From Deltaproteobacteria bacterium (GTDB taxonomy: Bacteria > Myxococcota_A > UBA796 > CAJQPC01), in NCBI GenBank assembly GCA_016717595.1, contig JADKFE010000028.1:1-64000 (forward strand): a stretch of 64,000 nucleotides of DNA. Reading direction: 5' to 3'. Positions 1-8,028 of this stretch are shown in pieces. Under the pieces are notes generated by a model that made no database searches, was not told the DNA's origin, and saw only the letters and a list, made by a program, of their open reading frames with translations. The first letter of the stretch is position 1. Every line of letters begins with the position of its first letter. The position numbers and the translations under genes are program-made.

Positions 1-312
1 CTTCCTGGGCCGTTTGACGTGGTGGGCACCGTGGGGACCCAGAACACCTCGGGTGGCCAGGGTACTTCCAGCCTCGCTAGGCGTTCAGTCGCGGCAGGAC
101 GGTGTCGATGGGCGGTTCGGGGCAGCTCTCCGTATGGGCCTCGTACAAAACTGCGCCGCAGGCTACGATCACGCCGACGATCCGCGGCGGCGCTGGATCT
201 GGGCGTGTATCTGCCCTTAGGAGAACGCCTGGAGCTGAATGGGCAGCTCTCGGGTGGCTGGCTCTATGGACCCGAGGTGAAGCTCGGGGTCGGGTTTGTG
301 GTGGCGTTATGA
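1..312 (+). CDS. C-terminal end of an outer-membrane beta-barrel-like protein (5' end outside window, frameshifted)
   Basis: The gene enters from the left edge and stops at 310-312. Its last ~40 residues alternate hydrophobic and polar residues and end in an aromatic/aliphatic strand (GPEVKLGVGFVVAL), as in the last strands of an outer-membrane barrel. The best reading needs two frame changes: frame 1 to about 75, frame 3 from about 81 to 195 (strand-like VWASYKTAPQATITPTIRGG), then frame 1 again to the stop. Two compensating single-base indels would restore one chain. The stop overlaps the ATG of the next gene (ATGA), so the two are probably co-transcribed. No family is assigned, because most of the protein lies outside the window. 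Confidence 0.45.
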   Translation, partial: LPGPFDVVGTVGTQNTSGGQGTSSLARRSVAAGRCRWAVRGSSPYGPRTKLRRRLRSRRRSAAALDLGVYLPLGERLELNGQLSGGWLYGPEVKLGVGFVVAL

Positions 313-1183
313 ACGACAAGAACAAGGTCTACCTCTGCCTCTCGCTGCTGCTGTCGGGCTGTGACGCCTTCCTGCTGGAGCCTTGCCCCGGCCCCTCGTG
401 GAGTGAGGTCTCCACGGGGTACGTCCACATCTGCGCCCTCGCCAACAACGGGGAGGTGGCCTGCACCTCAACCCGCGACATCGGGGAGGTCCCGCTGGGG
501 CCGCTGCGTGGGGTGACCAGCGGCTACGACTTCTCCTGCGCGCTTGACGAGGACAACACGCCGATCTGCTGGGCCTCCGAGGGAAGCATGGGCGGTGACG
601 TGGCGGACACCTCGCAGCCCTACCTCCGCCTGGAGGCGGGCATGGACCACGTCTGTGGTATCCATAAAGTCGACAACACGGTCGGCTGCTGGGGCGAAGA
701 TGACGATGGGCAGGCCGCCGTGCCGCCCGACAATCAAGGGGCGGTCACGGCCTTGAGCGTCGGCAACCGCCACACCTGCGCCATTGACGCGGCGGGTGCG
801 CTGCGCTGCTGGGGCGCGCCGGGCGCCTGGCTGGCCGAGGGGGTTGGCGGAGCCTGGGTGCTCGTCGCCGCGGGCAAAGACCTCACCTGCGCCGTGGACC
901 TCGACGGTGTGCTCACCTGCTGGGGACGGCTCCCGAGACCCCGCCGCTGGACGGGCTCGACATTGAGTCCTGGCGGCGGCTCCTTGGGACTCTGCGCCGC
1001 CGACGCCGACGAGCTTCTGGCTGCGCGCTCTTGGAGGCCGAGCTGCCGGAGGGGCCCGCGCGCTCCCTCGATCTGTCCTTGAACCCTGCGTTCGGTGAGT
1101 TCAGCTACGGCTGTGTCCTGGACGAGTCGAGCGCGCTGAGCTGCTTCGGCGGCGACTTCCGCCTCCCGACCTTGCCGGAGTGA
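309..1183 (+). CDS. RCC1-like repeat lipoprotein, 3' third frameshifted
   Basis: The start ATG at 309 overlaps the preceding stop. The N-terminus (LCLSLLLSGCDAF) is a lipoprotein signal with a lipobox Cys, so the product should be membrane-anchored outside the cytoplasm. The body repeats a Cys-containing beta unit of the type HxCALxxxGxVxCWG (HICALANNGEVACTS, DFSCALDEDNTPICWA, HTCAIDAAGALRCWG, LTCAVDLDGVLTCWG). This is the RCC1-like repeat common in myxobacterial surface proteins, where it probably folds as a propeller. The continuous frame stops at 1082, but typical sequence continues in another frame to a stop at 1181-1183 (EFSYGCVLDESSALSCFGG). At least one, probably two, indels lie between about 930 and 1040. 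The ligand is unknown. Confidence 0.65.
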
Positions 1184-1186
1184 CCC

Positions 1187-2190
1187 ATGGCCGAAGAGGC
1201 TCTGCAGGCTGGTGATACCTTGGCACCGTCACGGCGCCGAAGGCCGGCGCTCTTAGCCGAGGTCCGACGCCACGTCCGCCGGGTGAGCGCACGTTACCCG
1301 GAAGACTGGTTCCGAGCTCCTGACTCGGAAGGATGACTCGCTCACCAGCTGGGTCATCGGGTATTCGCGCGCTGTGACCAGCGCCCCGTGGGCCGCACCC
1401 GTTCTTGGCCGGGCGCCGTTCCGCGCCTACTCCGAGGAGTCGCTGCCCAGTCGGCCGATTCGGTACCACAGCTTCTACGCCTGGCGCTCGGTGACCCGGG
1501 AGCTCTTGCGCGACGACTACAAGAAGAGCGTGGCGCGTGATCCGGTCCTGCGCTGGAGAGACGAGCTGTATCGACAGCTTGGACCGGCGCTGGGGCGCGT
1601 GGCGGAGCCAGCGCCCTCAGCGGACGGTCGCGCGCCGCGCTGGGTCGGTCGTGGGAGCGGTCCCCGGCTGGCCCGCGCCGAGGCCGAGGTGATTCACCTC
1701 CTTCGTCGGGGGCCGCACGATGACCTAGACGCCCTCGTGGGCCGCGCGCTGGAGCTGCTCGGGCGACCCATCTCCCGCTCCGCGCTCTGTCACCTGCTCG
1801 CCGAGGTTCCTTGACCCGCCGGAGCCCGGGCCCCGGCAGGCTGAAGCCTCGGAGACGCTCGATCTGTGCGCGGCCCCCGACGGCCTCTCCGCCGAGGACC
1901 GCCTCGCGCTGCGCGCCGCCGTGGCCGAGGGCTGGGAGGCGCTGGAGCCCCTCGACCGCGCGCTGCTGGGCGCCTTGGCCCGGGGTGAAGACAGCGGGAC
2001 CATCCTGAGCCTCGATCCCCGCCTCCGAGACGCCGTCGCGCTGAGTCGCGCGATCAGCCGCGTCGGCGCCGTGTTCGTCGCGGGCGTCTCCGCACGTTTT
2101 GGCGCCAAGGCGAGACCCGACACCTTGCCGCGCGCGCTGATGGACGCCATCCTCGGCGTGCTGATCGAGCTGCTCCCGGAGCTGCCATGA
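1187..2190 (+). CDS. Unknown protein, possibly a divergent sigma-factor-like regulator; frameshifted
   Basis: Three open segments read as one protein. The first is 1187-1336 (starts MAEEALQAGDTLAPSRRR). The second is a frame-0 segment to 1814 containing the helix-rich HSFYAWRSVTRELLRDDYKK. The third is a frame-1 segment ending at 2190. Dropping one C from TTCCTT near 1808-1811 joins segments two and three (LLAEV-LDPPEPG). The third segment is Leu/Ala-rich helix with an acidic patch (LDRALLGALARGEDSGTIL) that vaguely recalls the sigma-70 region 4 counting style of myxobacterial sigma-like proteins; I do not recognise a family firmly. The ATG at 1187 follows the preceding stop by 3 nt. The stop overlaps the next ATG (ATGA), so this is an operon member. 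Confidence 0.4.
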
Positions 2191-2660
2191 CCTCTGATGA
2201 CCTGCTGCGCGCGCTGTTGGACCCAGACGCCGAGCTCCCCGAAGACCAGGCGCTTTGCGCCGCCTTGGCCCGCGCCGCCCGCGCTCGCCGCGCCCAGGAG
2301 GCTGGGCTGGCGCATGGCGAGTGGGCGGATGGCGCCCACTACGACGACGACGAGGCCCGGGAGCAGAGCCGTGATCCGGCGCCTACGCTGCGCCTCGCCG
2401 CCGCGCCCACCCGCGAGGCCGCGCCGCTGCGGTACACGGCGGAGGGCTGGACCCTGCTCTTGGCCCCTCGCCCCGACGGGGGCTGGTCCGCGCTGCTCGC
2501 CGGGCCCGAGGCCGCGTCCTTGGAGCTGCCCGGCGAGGTGATCCTGCTCACGCCGCGGACCTGGGCGCCTCTCCGGTTGGCCTCACCGCCGAGCCTGGCG
2601 CTGCTGCGCCTCGCCGATGGGCGGGTGCTCGCCCTGGAGCGCACACGGTCAGCCGATTAG
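2187..2660 (+). CDS. Hypothetical protein, 157 aa, downstream partner of the preceding gene
   Basis: The ATG at 2187 overlaps the previous stop by 4 nt, which indicates translational coupling. The N-terminal ~45 residues are acidic-helical (DDLLRALLDPDAELPEDQ). A linker rich in Asp/Glu follows (HYDDDEAREQSRD), then a C-terminal ~70-residue beta-rich domain (GWTLLLAPRPDGGWSALL, SLELPGEVILLTPRTW). No transmembrane helix or signal peptide is visible, so it is probably cytoplasmic. A short acidic helical N-terminus plus a small beta domain behind a regulator-like gene would suit an accessory or anti-sigma role, but that is only inference. The stop (2658-2660) overlaps the stop of the convergent S16-CHASE2 gene by 4 nt. 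Confidence 0.55.
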   Translation: MTSDDLLRALLDPDAELPEDQALCAALARAARARRAQEAGLAHGEWADGAHYDDDEAREQSRDPAPTLRLAAAPTREAAPLRYTAEGWTLLLAPRPDGGWSALLAGPEAASLELPGEVILLTPRTWAPLRLASPPSLALLRLADGRVLALERTRSAD

Positions 2661-4361
2661 TCGGCGCGCTCTCGGCCCAACAAGAGGCCGACGAGGGCGC
2701 CGACGAGCAGCGGCACCGGCGCGATCAGCCAGCCCAAGGCGGCGGCGCTCAGGAGCGTGAGGGCAGGGGCGAACAACAGGACGGCGAGCCCCGCCGCCCC
2801 AGGCCGCACCACGCGCCGCCCGACCGCGAGCAGCGGGCCCATGAGCGCCGCCAACAAGGCGTCCAGCGCGGAGCCGACCGCGCGGGGCGCCGCCTCGGCG
2901 GCGATGATCTCCGTCGCCGCGGCCTGAACGTCTACGCCTGTCGCGGGCACCCCCAACAGGGTGACGAGGTCTCCGGCGCCGCGGACGCCGATCCAGACCG
3001 CCCGGCCGCGCAGCGCGCTCACCGCGCCGAGGTCGCTCGTCGGGGCGCAGCCCGCGGGGATAGACGTCGGCGTCCAGCCGGGCTCGGTGAACAGCCAGCA
3101 GGGGCTCAGCGCCACCGGGCGCAGGCTCAGCCGACCCGAGGGCGCCTGGGGGCGGAGCGGGCCGATGACGAGGGTGTCCCGGCCCAGCGCGCCGTCCTCC
3201 AGACGCGGCGCCCCGACGCCCGGCGACCAAGACGCCACGGTCTCCACGGCGGCGTGCCAGATCCAGCCCTCGCTCCACAGGCGCAGGCGCACGCGGCCTG
3301 GGTCTAACGTGCGGTTGGACTCGCCCTCCCCATAGGCGTGGGCGGCCCGGGCCACACCCTCGGGGATCAGCCGCGCCAGGGACTCCGAGCCCGGCGGGAG
3401 CGGGCCTTGACCCTCGACCCAGCGCAGCGCCAGCACCGAGGGCACGCCCGCCGCGCGCGCCCGCCGCAGCGCCGCCGCCAAGGCCTCGTCCGCGGGGTCA
3501 ACCCGGTTCAGCGCGAGATCAAAGCTCACGCTGCGCGCCCCCGCCGCCACGAGCTGGTCAATCAGCGGCGCGAGCCGATCCCGCCGCTCGCGGAAGCTGC
3601 GCGTCAGGCCCTCGGGCGAGCGCTCCAGCTCGGGCAAGGCGACGATGGCCGTCTCTCGGGCGGGCAGCGGGGAGGTGGTCGCCCTCAGGAGGCTCAGCCC
3701 GAGGGTGTGGTCGGCCTGCGCCGTGATCCCGGTGACCGCGAGCGCCGGGCCGAGCAGCAGCAGGCCGGAGCGCAGCGCGGCGCGGCGCGCGGGTCGGGGC
3801 GGCGTCGGCCAGAGCAGGCCCCAGAGCTCCTCCAGAGAGCCCACCTCACGCTGGGGCAGGGCGCCGCCGGGCTCGCCGCCTGTGCCGGTGATGAGCTCGC
3901 GGAGCCCGCCCGCCGCGGCGGCCTCGGCCTTCAGGCGCATCCCCCCCACGGGCAGCACACGCCCCGCCGGGTCCACCCGGCCGGTGAAGCCGAGGCCCTC
4001 GGGCGCCGCGAGCCCCCGCCAAGCCACCCGGCAGGCCACGGCGACAGGGAGGCCGAGGGAGTCCCCGTCGATGATGTGGGCGGGCAGCCCCTCCGGCGCG
4101 CGCACGTCAAGGGTGACATCCCAGCGGGGCAGCGCCCGCCCGAGCACCGCGGCCACGGCGAGCTCCGCGGCCTGCCGCGCCGCCGCGCCCAAGGTGGCCT
4201 CGGCGCGCACACGGCCGCTCCCCTTCAGCCAGGGTGAGCCGCAGGGCGCCCAGGTGGCCTCGCCACTCGTCCTCGTCGGCCAAGAGCAGGGGCAGCTCCA
4301 CGCTCCTCGCGGGGCCAGGACGCGGCTCGAACAATTTTTTGAGGTAGCGCGAGAGGCTCAT
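2657..4361 (-). CDS. Lon-type (S16) protease domain fused to a membrane CHASE2 sensor domain
   Basis: After correcting one extra base in the C4 run at 4220-4223 (joining LRLTLAEG to SGRVRAEATLG), the product is about 567 aa from ATG 4361. Residues ~36-160 match the proteolytic domain of Lon. The nucleophile motif DGDSLGLPVAVA gives Ser101. The TGRVD..GRVLPVGGMRLKAEAA stretch gives Lys144 at the Lon catalytic-lysine position. There is no AAA+ ATPase module. A transmembrane helix follows (LLLLGPALAVTGITA), then ~240 residues resembling CHASE2 (AIVALPELE, LIDQLVAAGARSVSFDLAL, LAAALRRARAAGVPSVLAL, GVDVQAAATEII), then two to three C-terminal helices. Predicted topology is a cytoplasmic protease, an extracytoplasmic sensor and a membrane anchor. 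CHASE2 usually precedes kinases or cyclases, so a stimulus-gated protease is inferred. Confidence 0.75.
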
Positions 4362-4402
4362 GAAAATCTCTATCCGGCTCGCCCTCTCCCTGGAGTTGGA
4401 GA

Positions 4403-4425
4403 CGGAGCAAAGGCGCTTCGCTCCG
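4403..4425. promoter_or_regulatory. Inverted repeat between divergent S16-CHASE2 and TIGR02147 genes
   Basis: CGGAGC (4403-4408) pairs with GCTCCG (4420-4425), and an inner AAG/CTT pair surrounds a GCG centre. It sits in the 254-nt divergent intergenic region, 42 nt upstream of the S16-CHASE2 start. It could be an operator or an RNA hairpin in either 5' leader. The central GCAAAGGCGCTTCG recurs exactly after the neighbouring gene at 6221-6234. Confidence 0.4.
4407..4420 (+). repeat. 14-bp direct repeat, copy 1 (GCAAAGGCGCTTCG)
   Basis: This 14-mer is identical to the copy at 6221-6234. The two copies bracket the TIGR02147 gene (4616-6214), one upstream and one 7 nt after its stop. Each is the centre of an imperfect palindrome. 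Shared operator sites or the scar of an inserted module are both possible; chance is not excluded. Confidence 0.45.
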
Positions 4426-4470
4426 AGCCAACCGACCGCTGGGCTTTGACCTGGCAGGGAGAGGTACGCC

Positions 4471-5091
4471 ATGAGTCTACGCTTCATGATCTTGTTGCTC
4501 GCCAGTCTGTACACCTACGACGCCTTCGCGGGCATCGCCGTGGGCCCTCCTGGCGCCTCCGCCGCCTCCGCCGCCAAGCCGGTTCTGCGGAGCCGCCCCC
4601 GCGGTAAAATGGGGCATGGTCACGCGCGCCGACCCCCTCCCGTCCACCAGCGTCGCGGCGTTCGTCGCCGCGTGGGTGTCGCGGCGTCGGCGCGAGGACA
4701 CGAGCTTCTCTGTGCGCGCCTTCGCCCGGGCTGTCGGCGAGCCCAACCAGACCCTCGTGCACAGCGTCGCCGCCGGTGCGCGCCGCCTCACCCTCGTCCA
4801 GGCCGCCCGCTGGCTGCCGCAGATGTCGCTGAGCCCGCCCGAGCAAGAGCGCTTCTTGGCCCTGGTCCGCCGAGAGGAGGCCGAGGCCGATCTTCGGCGC
4901 CTCAAGTCCCGCGCCGGGCCCAGCCCCAACCAAGACGCCGCGGCGCAGATCGCCCTCCAAGAGCAGACCGTGGCGCGTGTCTGCGCGGCGCTGGAGGTCG
5001 GGCGGCCTCCGCCCAGCGAGCCCGCCTCACCCCACGACGCCGCGCCGCGTCTGTTGCCCTGGATCGACGGCGACCACGCCGAGGACGCTGA
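4471..5091 (+). CDS. Doubtful ORF with a signal-peptide-like start
   Basis: The ATG at 4471 has a good ribosome-binding site (GGGAGAGG, 7 nt upstream). Its first ~22 residues (MSLRFMILLLASLYTYDAFA) look exactly like a Sec signal peptide. From about 4616 onward the frame is overlapped by the confidently assigned TIGR02147 gene and its translation becomes Arg/Pro/Ala noise typical of an off-frame shadow. Either a short exported peptide gene has lost its stop through an indel, or the signal is fortuitous. Only the first ~45 codons are worth attention. Confidence 0.2.
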   Translation: MSLRFMILLLASLYTYDAFAGIAVGPPGASAASAAKPVLRSRPRGKMGHGHARRPPPVHQRRGVRRRVGVAASARGHELLCARLRPGCRRAQPDPRAQRRRRCAPPHPRPGRPLAAADVAEPARARALLGPGPPRGGRGRSSAPQVPRRAQPQPRRRGADRPPRADRGACLRGAGGRAASAQRARLTPRRRAASVALDRRRPRRGR

Positions 5092-6214
5092 TCAAGCCCT
5101 CGCCCGGTCCGTCGAGCGCGGCGGAAGGCTCACCCATCTGGAGGTCGATCGTGGCGTCGGCGCGCCCCCCTTACCGCTCTACGGTCTCACCGAGGCGGTC
5201 AGCCCCGATCAGCTCCAGCGCCTGCGCGCCGAGCTTCATCGCGCGGTTGACGACCTCCGCTCTGTGCAGGAGCGCGGCGCCGTGTGGACGGTCCAGTTGA
5301 GCCTGTTTCCGCTCTCACGCCCCCTGCACGCCGAGGCCGCACAGTCGCCCGCGCCCAGAGCGCCCGAGGGGCCCGCGCCGCCCGCGGTGGTTGACTGGAT
5401 CGCGCCCACCGCAGGCGGCGCGCGGGGCTGGCTCTCGGCCTGGATGCGCTGGCGACTGGCCGCCGAGCCCGGCTTCACCTACGCGGAGTTCGCGCGTCTG
5501 TGCGACCAGCCCGACCGCGCCATCCTCTGGAAGATCCTGCACCGAAAGCAGGGCCTCACGGCGGCCCGCGCCCGGGCCTTCGCGCGGGGCCTGGGGCTTG
5601 AGGAGGACGAGGAGGAGCTGCTCGTGCTCTTGGCCGAGCGTGATCGGCATCCCTCGCCCGAGGCGCGCGCCCTGATTCAGCGAGACATCGAGCAGCGGGC
5701 CGCGCTCCAGAGCGCCAGCGTGCTCACCCTGCGCCGCGCCCGGCAGCTCTCGGGCTGGGCCCCCTACGCGATCCATGAGCTGGCCAACTGTGCGGGCTTT
5801 CAGGCCGATCCGTGCTGGATGTCCGCGGCGCTGGATGGCCGCGTCACCCCCGCCGAGGTGGAGCGGGCCCTCGACATGCTGTTCACGGCGCACATGCTGG
5901 AGTCCTTGCCCGCCGGGCTTCGCCCCGTCGCCGAGCGCTGGCAGCTCGACCGCCCCGCCCGCGCCACCGTCCCCGAGCTCGCCGTGCTGCGTTACCACCA
6001 GGCCATGGCCGAGCAAGAGCGCCTCGCCCTCCAGCGCTGGCTGGCTGGCGCCCGCGACCCGGAGCTCTTGACCTTGGCGGTGCAGCTCCCGGCCCGCGCC
6101 GAGACCGTGTCGGGTCGTCTTGGGGCGCTCTTTGAGCGTCTCCAGGGGCTCTGTGTTGGGTCTGAGCCGCGCACGCAGGTGGTCCAGATCTGCCTGCATG
6201 GGTGGGGTGGGTGA
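4616..6214 (+). CDS. TIGR02147/DUF4423-family protein with two tandem modules
   Basis: 532 aa. The family is an uncharacterised group with an N-terminal HTH-like region, seen mainly in Fibrobacteres, Bdellovibrio and deltaproteobacteria, and presumed regulatory. Residues ~12-100 (FVAAWVSRRRREDTSFSVRAF, then a Leu-rich helix LSPPEQERFLALVRREE) match the family N-terminal unit. It recurs at ~283-370 (LSAWMRWRLAAEPGFTYAEFA, GLEEDEEELLVLLAERD). The C-terminal ~150 residues carry the DUF4423 signature (APYAIHELANCAGFQADPCW, GRVTPAEVERALDMLF, ALRYHQAMAEQ). The first module has only a degenerate DUF4423 half, so the protein looks like an internal duplication that decayed on one side. It is divergent from the S16-CHASE2 gene. 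Start at 4616; no better upstream start in frame. Confidence 0.75.
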   Translation: MVTRADPLPSTSVAAFVAAWVSRRRREDTSFSVRAFARAVGEPNQTLVHSVAAGARRLTLVQAARWLPQMSLSPPEQERFLALVRREEAEADLRRLKSRAGPSPNQDAAAQIALQEQTVARVCAALEVGRPPPSEPASPHDAAPRLLPWIDGDHAEDADQALARSVERGGRLTHLEVDRGVGAPPLPLYGLTEAVSPDQLQRLRAELHRAVDDLRSVQERGAVWTVQLSLFPLSRPLHAEAAQSPAPRAPEGPAPPAVVDWIAPTAGGARGWLSAWMRWRLAAEPGFTYAEFARLCDQPDRAILWKILHRKQGLTAARARAFARGLGLEEDEEELLVLLAERDRHPSPEARALIQRDIEQRAALQSASVLTLRRARQLSGWAPYAIHELANCAGFQADPCWMSAALDGRVTPAEVERALDMLFTAHMLESLPAGLRPVAERWQLDRPARATVPELAVLRYHQAMAEQERLALQRWLAGARDPELLTLAVQLPARAETVSGRLGALFERLQGLCVGSEPRTQVVQICLHGWGG

Positions 6215-6220
6215 GCGCAC

Positions 6221-6234
6221 GCAAAGGCGCTTCG
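6221..6234 (+). repeat. 14-bp direct repeat, copy 2
   Basis: Identical to 4407-4420. It begins 7 nt after the TIGR02147 stop codon and lies inside an imperfect palindrome (GCAC...GTGC outer arms). Confidence 0.45.
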
Positions 6235-6256
6235 TGTGCAGTCGGCTCCGGTTATC

Positions 6257-6272
6257 GCTTGGGAGCCCAAGC
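6257..6272. terminator. Perfect 7-bp-arm palindrome after the TIGR02147 gene
   Basis: GCTTGGG and CCCAAGC flank a 2-nt centre, 42 nt after the stop at 6214. An overlapping larger stem is also possible (GGCTCC 6244-6249 with GGAGCC 6262-6267, 12-nt loop). There is no T-tract, so intrinsic termination is uncertain. The very short centre would suit a dimeric protein site better than a hairpin. Confidence 0.35.
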
Positions 6273-6739
6273 AAGAGCACATACCCGCTGCGATGGTTGG
6301 GGGTGCCCTCAAATGCAAGCTCTGGCCTGTGCGGCGCGAAGATGCCGTGCTTCCACTGCGTTGGGTCGGCACAGGCGGGCGGGGCGGCGTTCGGGTGCAC
6401 GCTCTCACCAACGCCGGGCTGTGGCCGTGGGAGGGGGAGTCTGGGCGCTGTGCCGCGTGTGCCCCGAGGGGGCAGAACGGGGCGCCAAGGGGCGCCAGAA
6501 GGTGGCCTGGAGGGGGCTGTGGGGGCTGTTTTGGGCGATTCTCTTGTATTGCGGCGAGCTACGGCCATCCTGGCCTCTCGCTCGCCTCCAGAGCTCCCGG
6601 CTGAGGCGCCGCTCCCCACGAACGCGGGTCCGACCCCCACGCTGGTTGTGGTGCTGCGGGATCAAGGAGCGGCGGGGCGGGGAGGGCGGTTGCGCGTAGG
6701 TTCGGGGAGACTCGTTAAGCTGCCGGGGTAGCGCCCCCG

Positions 6740-7654
6740 CTAGCTCGCGATGACCTGCACGTTGAACCGCACGCCGTGCTTTTGTTCGGCGCTGGCGATG
6801 GGGCGCACGAGGCGATCGACGAGGCTGGGTTCGATGACCTTGTCGGCGATACGCGCGGCGCTCTTGGCCCTTTTGCGCACGATGTCGCGCCACTCGGGGA
6901 GCTCCCGGGCGCCCATGAGCTCCACGGCGAGATCCCAGGCCTCATCCCGGGCGCCGCTCATCACGACCCCGGCGAGCTTGGCCTGAAGCTCGGGGCCCAC
7001 CCGCTCCAGCACACCAAAGGCCGTGGAGAGCTCGCCGAGCTGCACCTGCACGATGCGGGTGAGCCGCGCGAGGACCTCGTTGATCATCACGAAGTCGGCG
7101 CGCAGCTCATGGATCGGGCGGCCGCGGCGGCGCATGACTTCAGCGGCGGCGACGCCGAGATCGAGGTTGATGTGGGCGTTCATGCCCAGCAAGAGGTGCT
7201 GCAGGACGAGCAGGCCGTCTCGCTCAAGGCCATCAAACGCGGCCTGCCAAGGCGCGCTCGGCGTGCCGCCGGTCTTGTGTTTCTCCCAGGCGCGCAGAAA
7301 ACGGTTGGCGAAGACGACGTCGAGCTCCTCCATGCGGGCGTTGTCTTGAAACACGTCCCCGGCGAGGATGGCGCGTTTGACGGCCAAGGTCACCCGCAGG
7401 TAGAGCGCGGCGAAGTACCCGATCTTGAGGCCGTCGCGGAGGCTCTCGCTCACCAAGGCGTCGAGGCGCGCGATGACGTCGTCGATGTCTTTGGCCGGGC
7501 CCTCGTTCACGGCGATGGGCGGCAGGGGGCGATCTTCAGGGCGCTCCTCAAAGAAGGAGAGCGGCCCTTCCCCCGCCTGGGGCGCGTCAGACTGCGCGAG
7601 GGGTCGGAGGGCGACCTGGGCGGCGTCGGGGCGGTCATCTTGATGGGTAGGCAT
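6740..7654 (-). CDS. DUF5995 family protein
   Basis: 304 aa, no signal peptide or membrane helix. The central part carries the DUF5995 pattern: IDDVIARLDALV, a YLRVTLAVKRAI helix, FANRFLRAWEKH, and the hallmark QHLLLGMNAHINLDLGVAA, in which Asn-Ala-His-Ile-Asn may form a metal or substrate site. The first ~50 residues are a Pro/Gln/Asp-rich, probably disordered leader. The biochemical role of the family is unknown. It stands alone on the minus strand after a 525-nt gap and upstream of the small-membrane-protein group. The start ATG at 7654 is the only reasonable one. Confidence 0.75.
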   Translation of the reverse strand: MPTHQDDRPDAAQVALRPLAQSDAPQAGEGPLSFFEERPEDRPLPPIAVNEGPAKDIDDVIARLDALVSESLRDGLKIGYFAALYLRVTLAVKRAILAGDVFQDNARMEELDVVFANRFLRAWEKHKTGGTPSAPWQAAFDGLERDGLLVLQHLLLGMNAHINLDLGVAAAEVMRRRGRPIHELRADFVMINEVLARLTRIVQVQLGELSTAFGVLERVGPELQAKLAGVVMSGARDEAWDLAVELMGARELPEWRDIVRKRAKSAARIADKVIEPSLVDRLVRPIASAEQKHGVRFNVQVIAS

Positions 7655-7745
7655 GGCGGGGAGTATGCCACAAGGGGCGGGGTAGGAGCGAGCGACGCGG
7701 GAGCCGCCGTCTGATCATCGTGACGGCGACCCCCGGTAGCCGGGC

Positions 7746-7964
7746 TCAGCCTGAGGTCTCGGCGGCCTCGTCCTGCTCGTCCTTGGACGGCTTCTGGTAG
7801 AAGAAGCTGCGCACTAGGGCCTTCTCGCCCGGGTAGAGGAGCAGCAGGCGGAGGTACGCCTGGTTGTGGGAGAGGATCGCGGCGGCCAATGAGCCGTCCC
7901 GTTTGGCGCGGGCGACGCGCAGCTCGGCACGTTTGGCGGCGCGGCGGGCTCGCCGGTCAGTCAT
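7746..7964 (-). CDS. Small hypothetical protein, 72 aa
   Basis: An open frame extends further upstream, but its translation is noise, so I place the start at ATG 7964 (MTDRRARRAAKRAELRVARA). The N-terminal half is a highly basic amphipathic helix. The middle is a hydrophobic/aromatic helix (ILSHNQAYLRLLLLYPGEKALV), too interrupted for a confident membrane span. The C-terminus is acidic and Ser-rich. It is the last gene of the run of small proteins at 7.7-10.1 kb. No family recognised. Confidence 0.5.
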   Translation of the reverse strand: MTDRRARRAAKRAELRVARAKRDGSLAAAILSHNQAYLRLLLLYPGEKALVRSFFYQKPSKDEQDEAAETSG

Positions 7965-8028
7965 GCGAGGCGGCGGCGGACTCGCCGCGTAGACCGCGGC
8001 GAGGGGAGACGCCGACCCACCGCGACGC

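Larger units (their letters stand above)
6215..6739. other. Intergenic region, 525 nt, no convincing gene
   Basis: Small open frames here have Arg/Pro-rich, low-quality translations and no ribosome-binding sites, and I do not call them. The region holds the second 14-bp repeat (6221-6234) and a perfect palindrome (6257-6272). It then turns G-rich on the plus strand (6420-6690). It lies between the 3' ends of two convergent genes, so termination is the simplest use. Confidence 0.5.

Noticed and set aside
3338..4237. Long plus-strand open frame opposite the S16-CHASE2 gene
   Set aside because: Its translation is Arg/Gln/Pro/Gly noise without motifs or ribosome-binding site; such antisense frames are expected in GC-rich DNA.
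2657..4361. Annotation as ATP-dependent Lon protease
   Set aside because: Only the proteolytic domain is present; there is no Walker A/B or Lon N-terminal domain.
5315..6640. 441-aa minus-strand open frame opposite the TIGR02147 gene
   Set aside because: It has low-complexity composition and no recognisable domain; the plus-strand protein matches a known family throughout the overlap.
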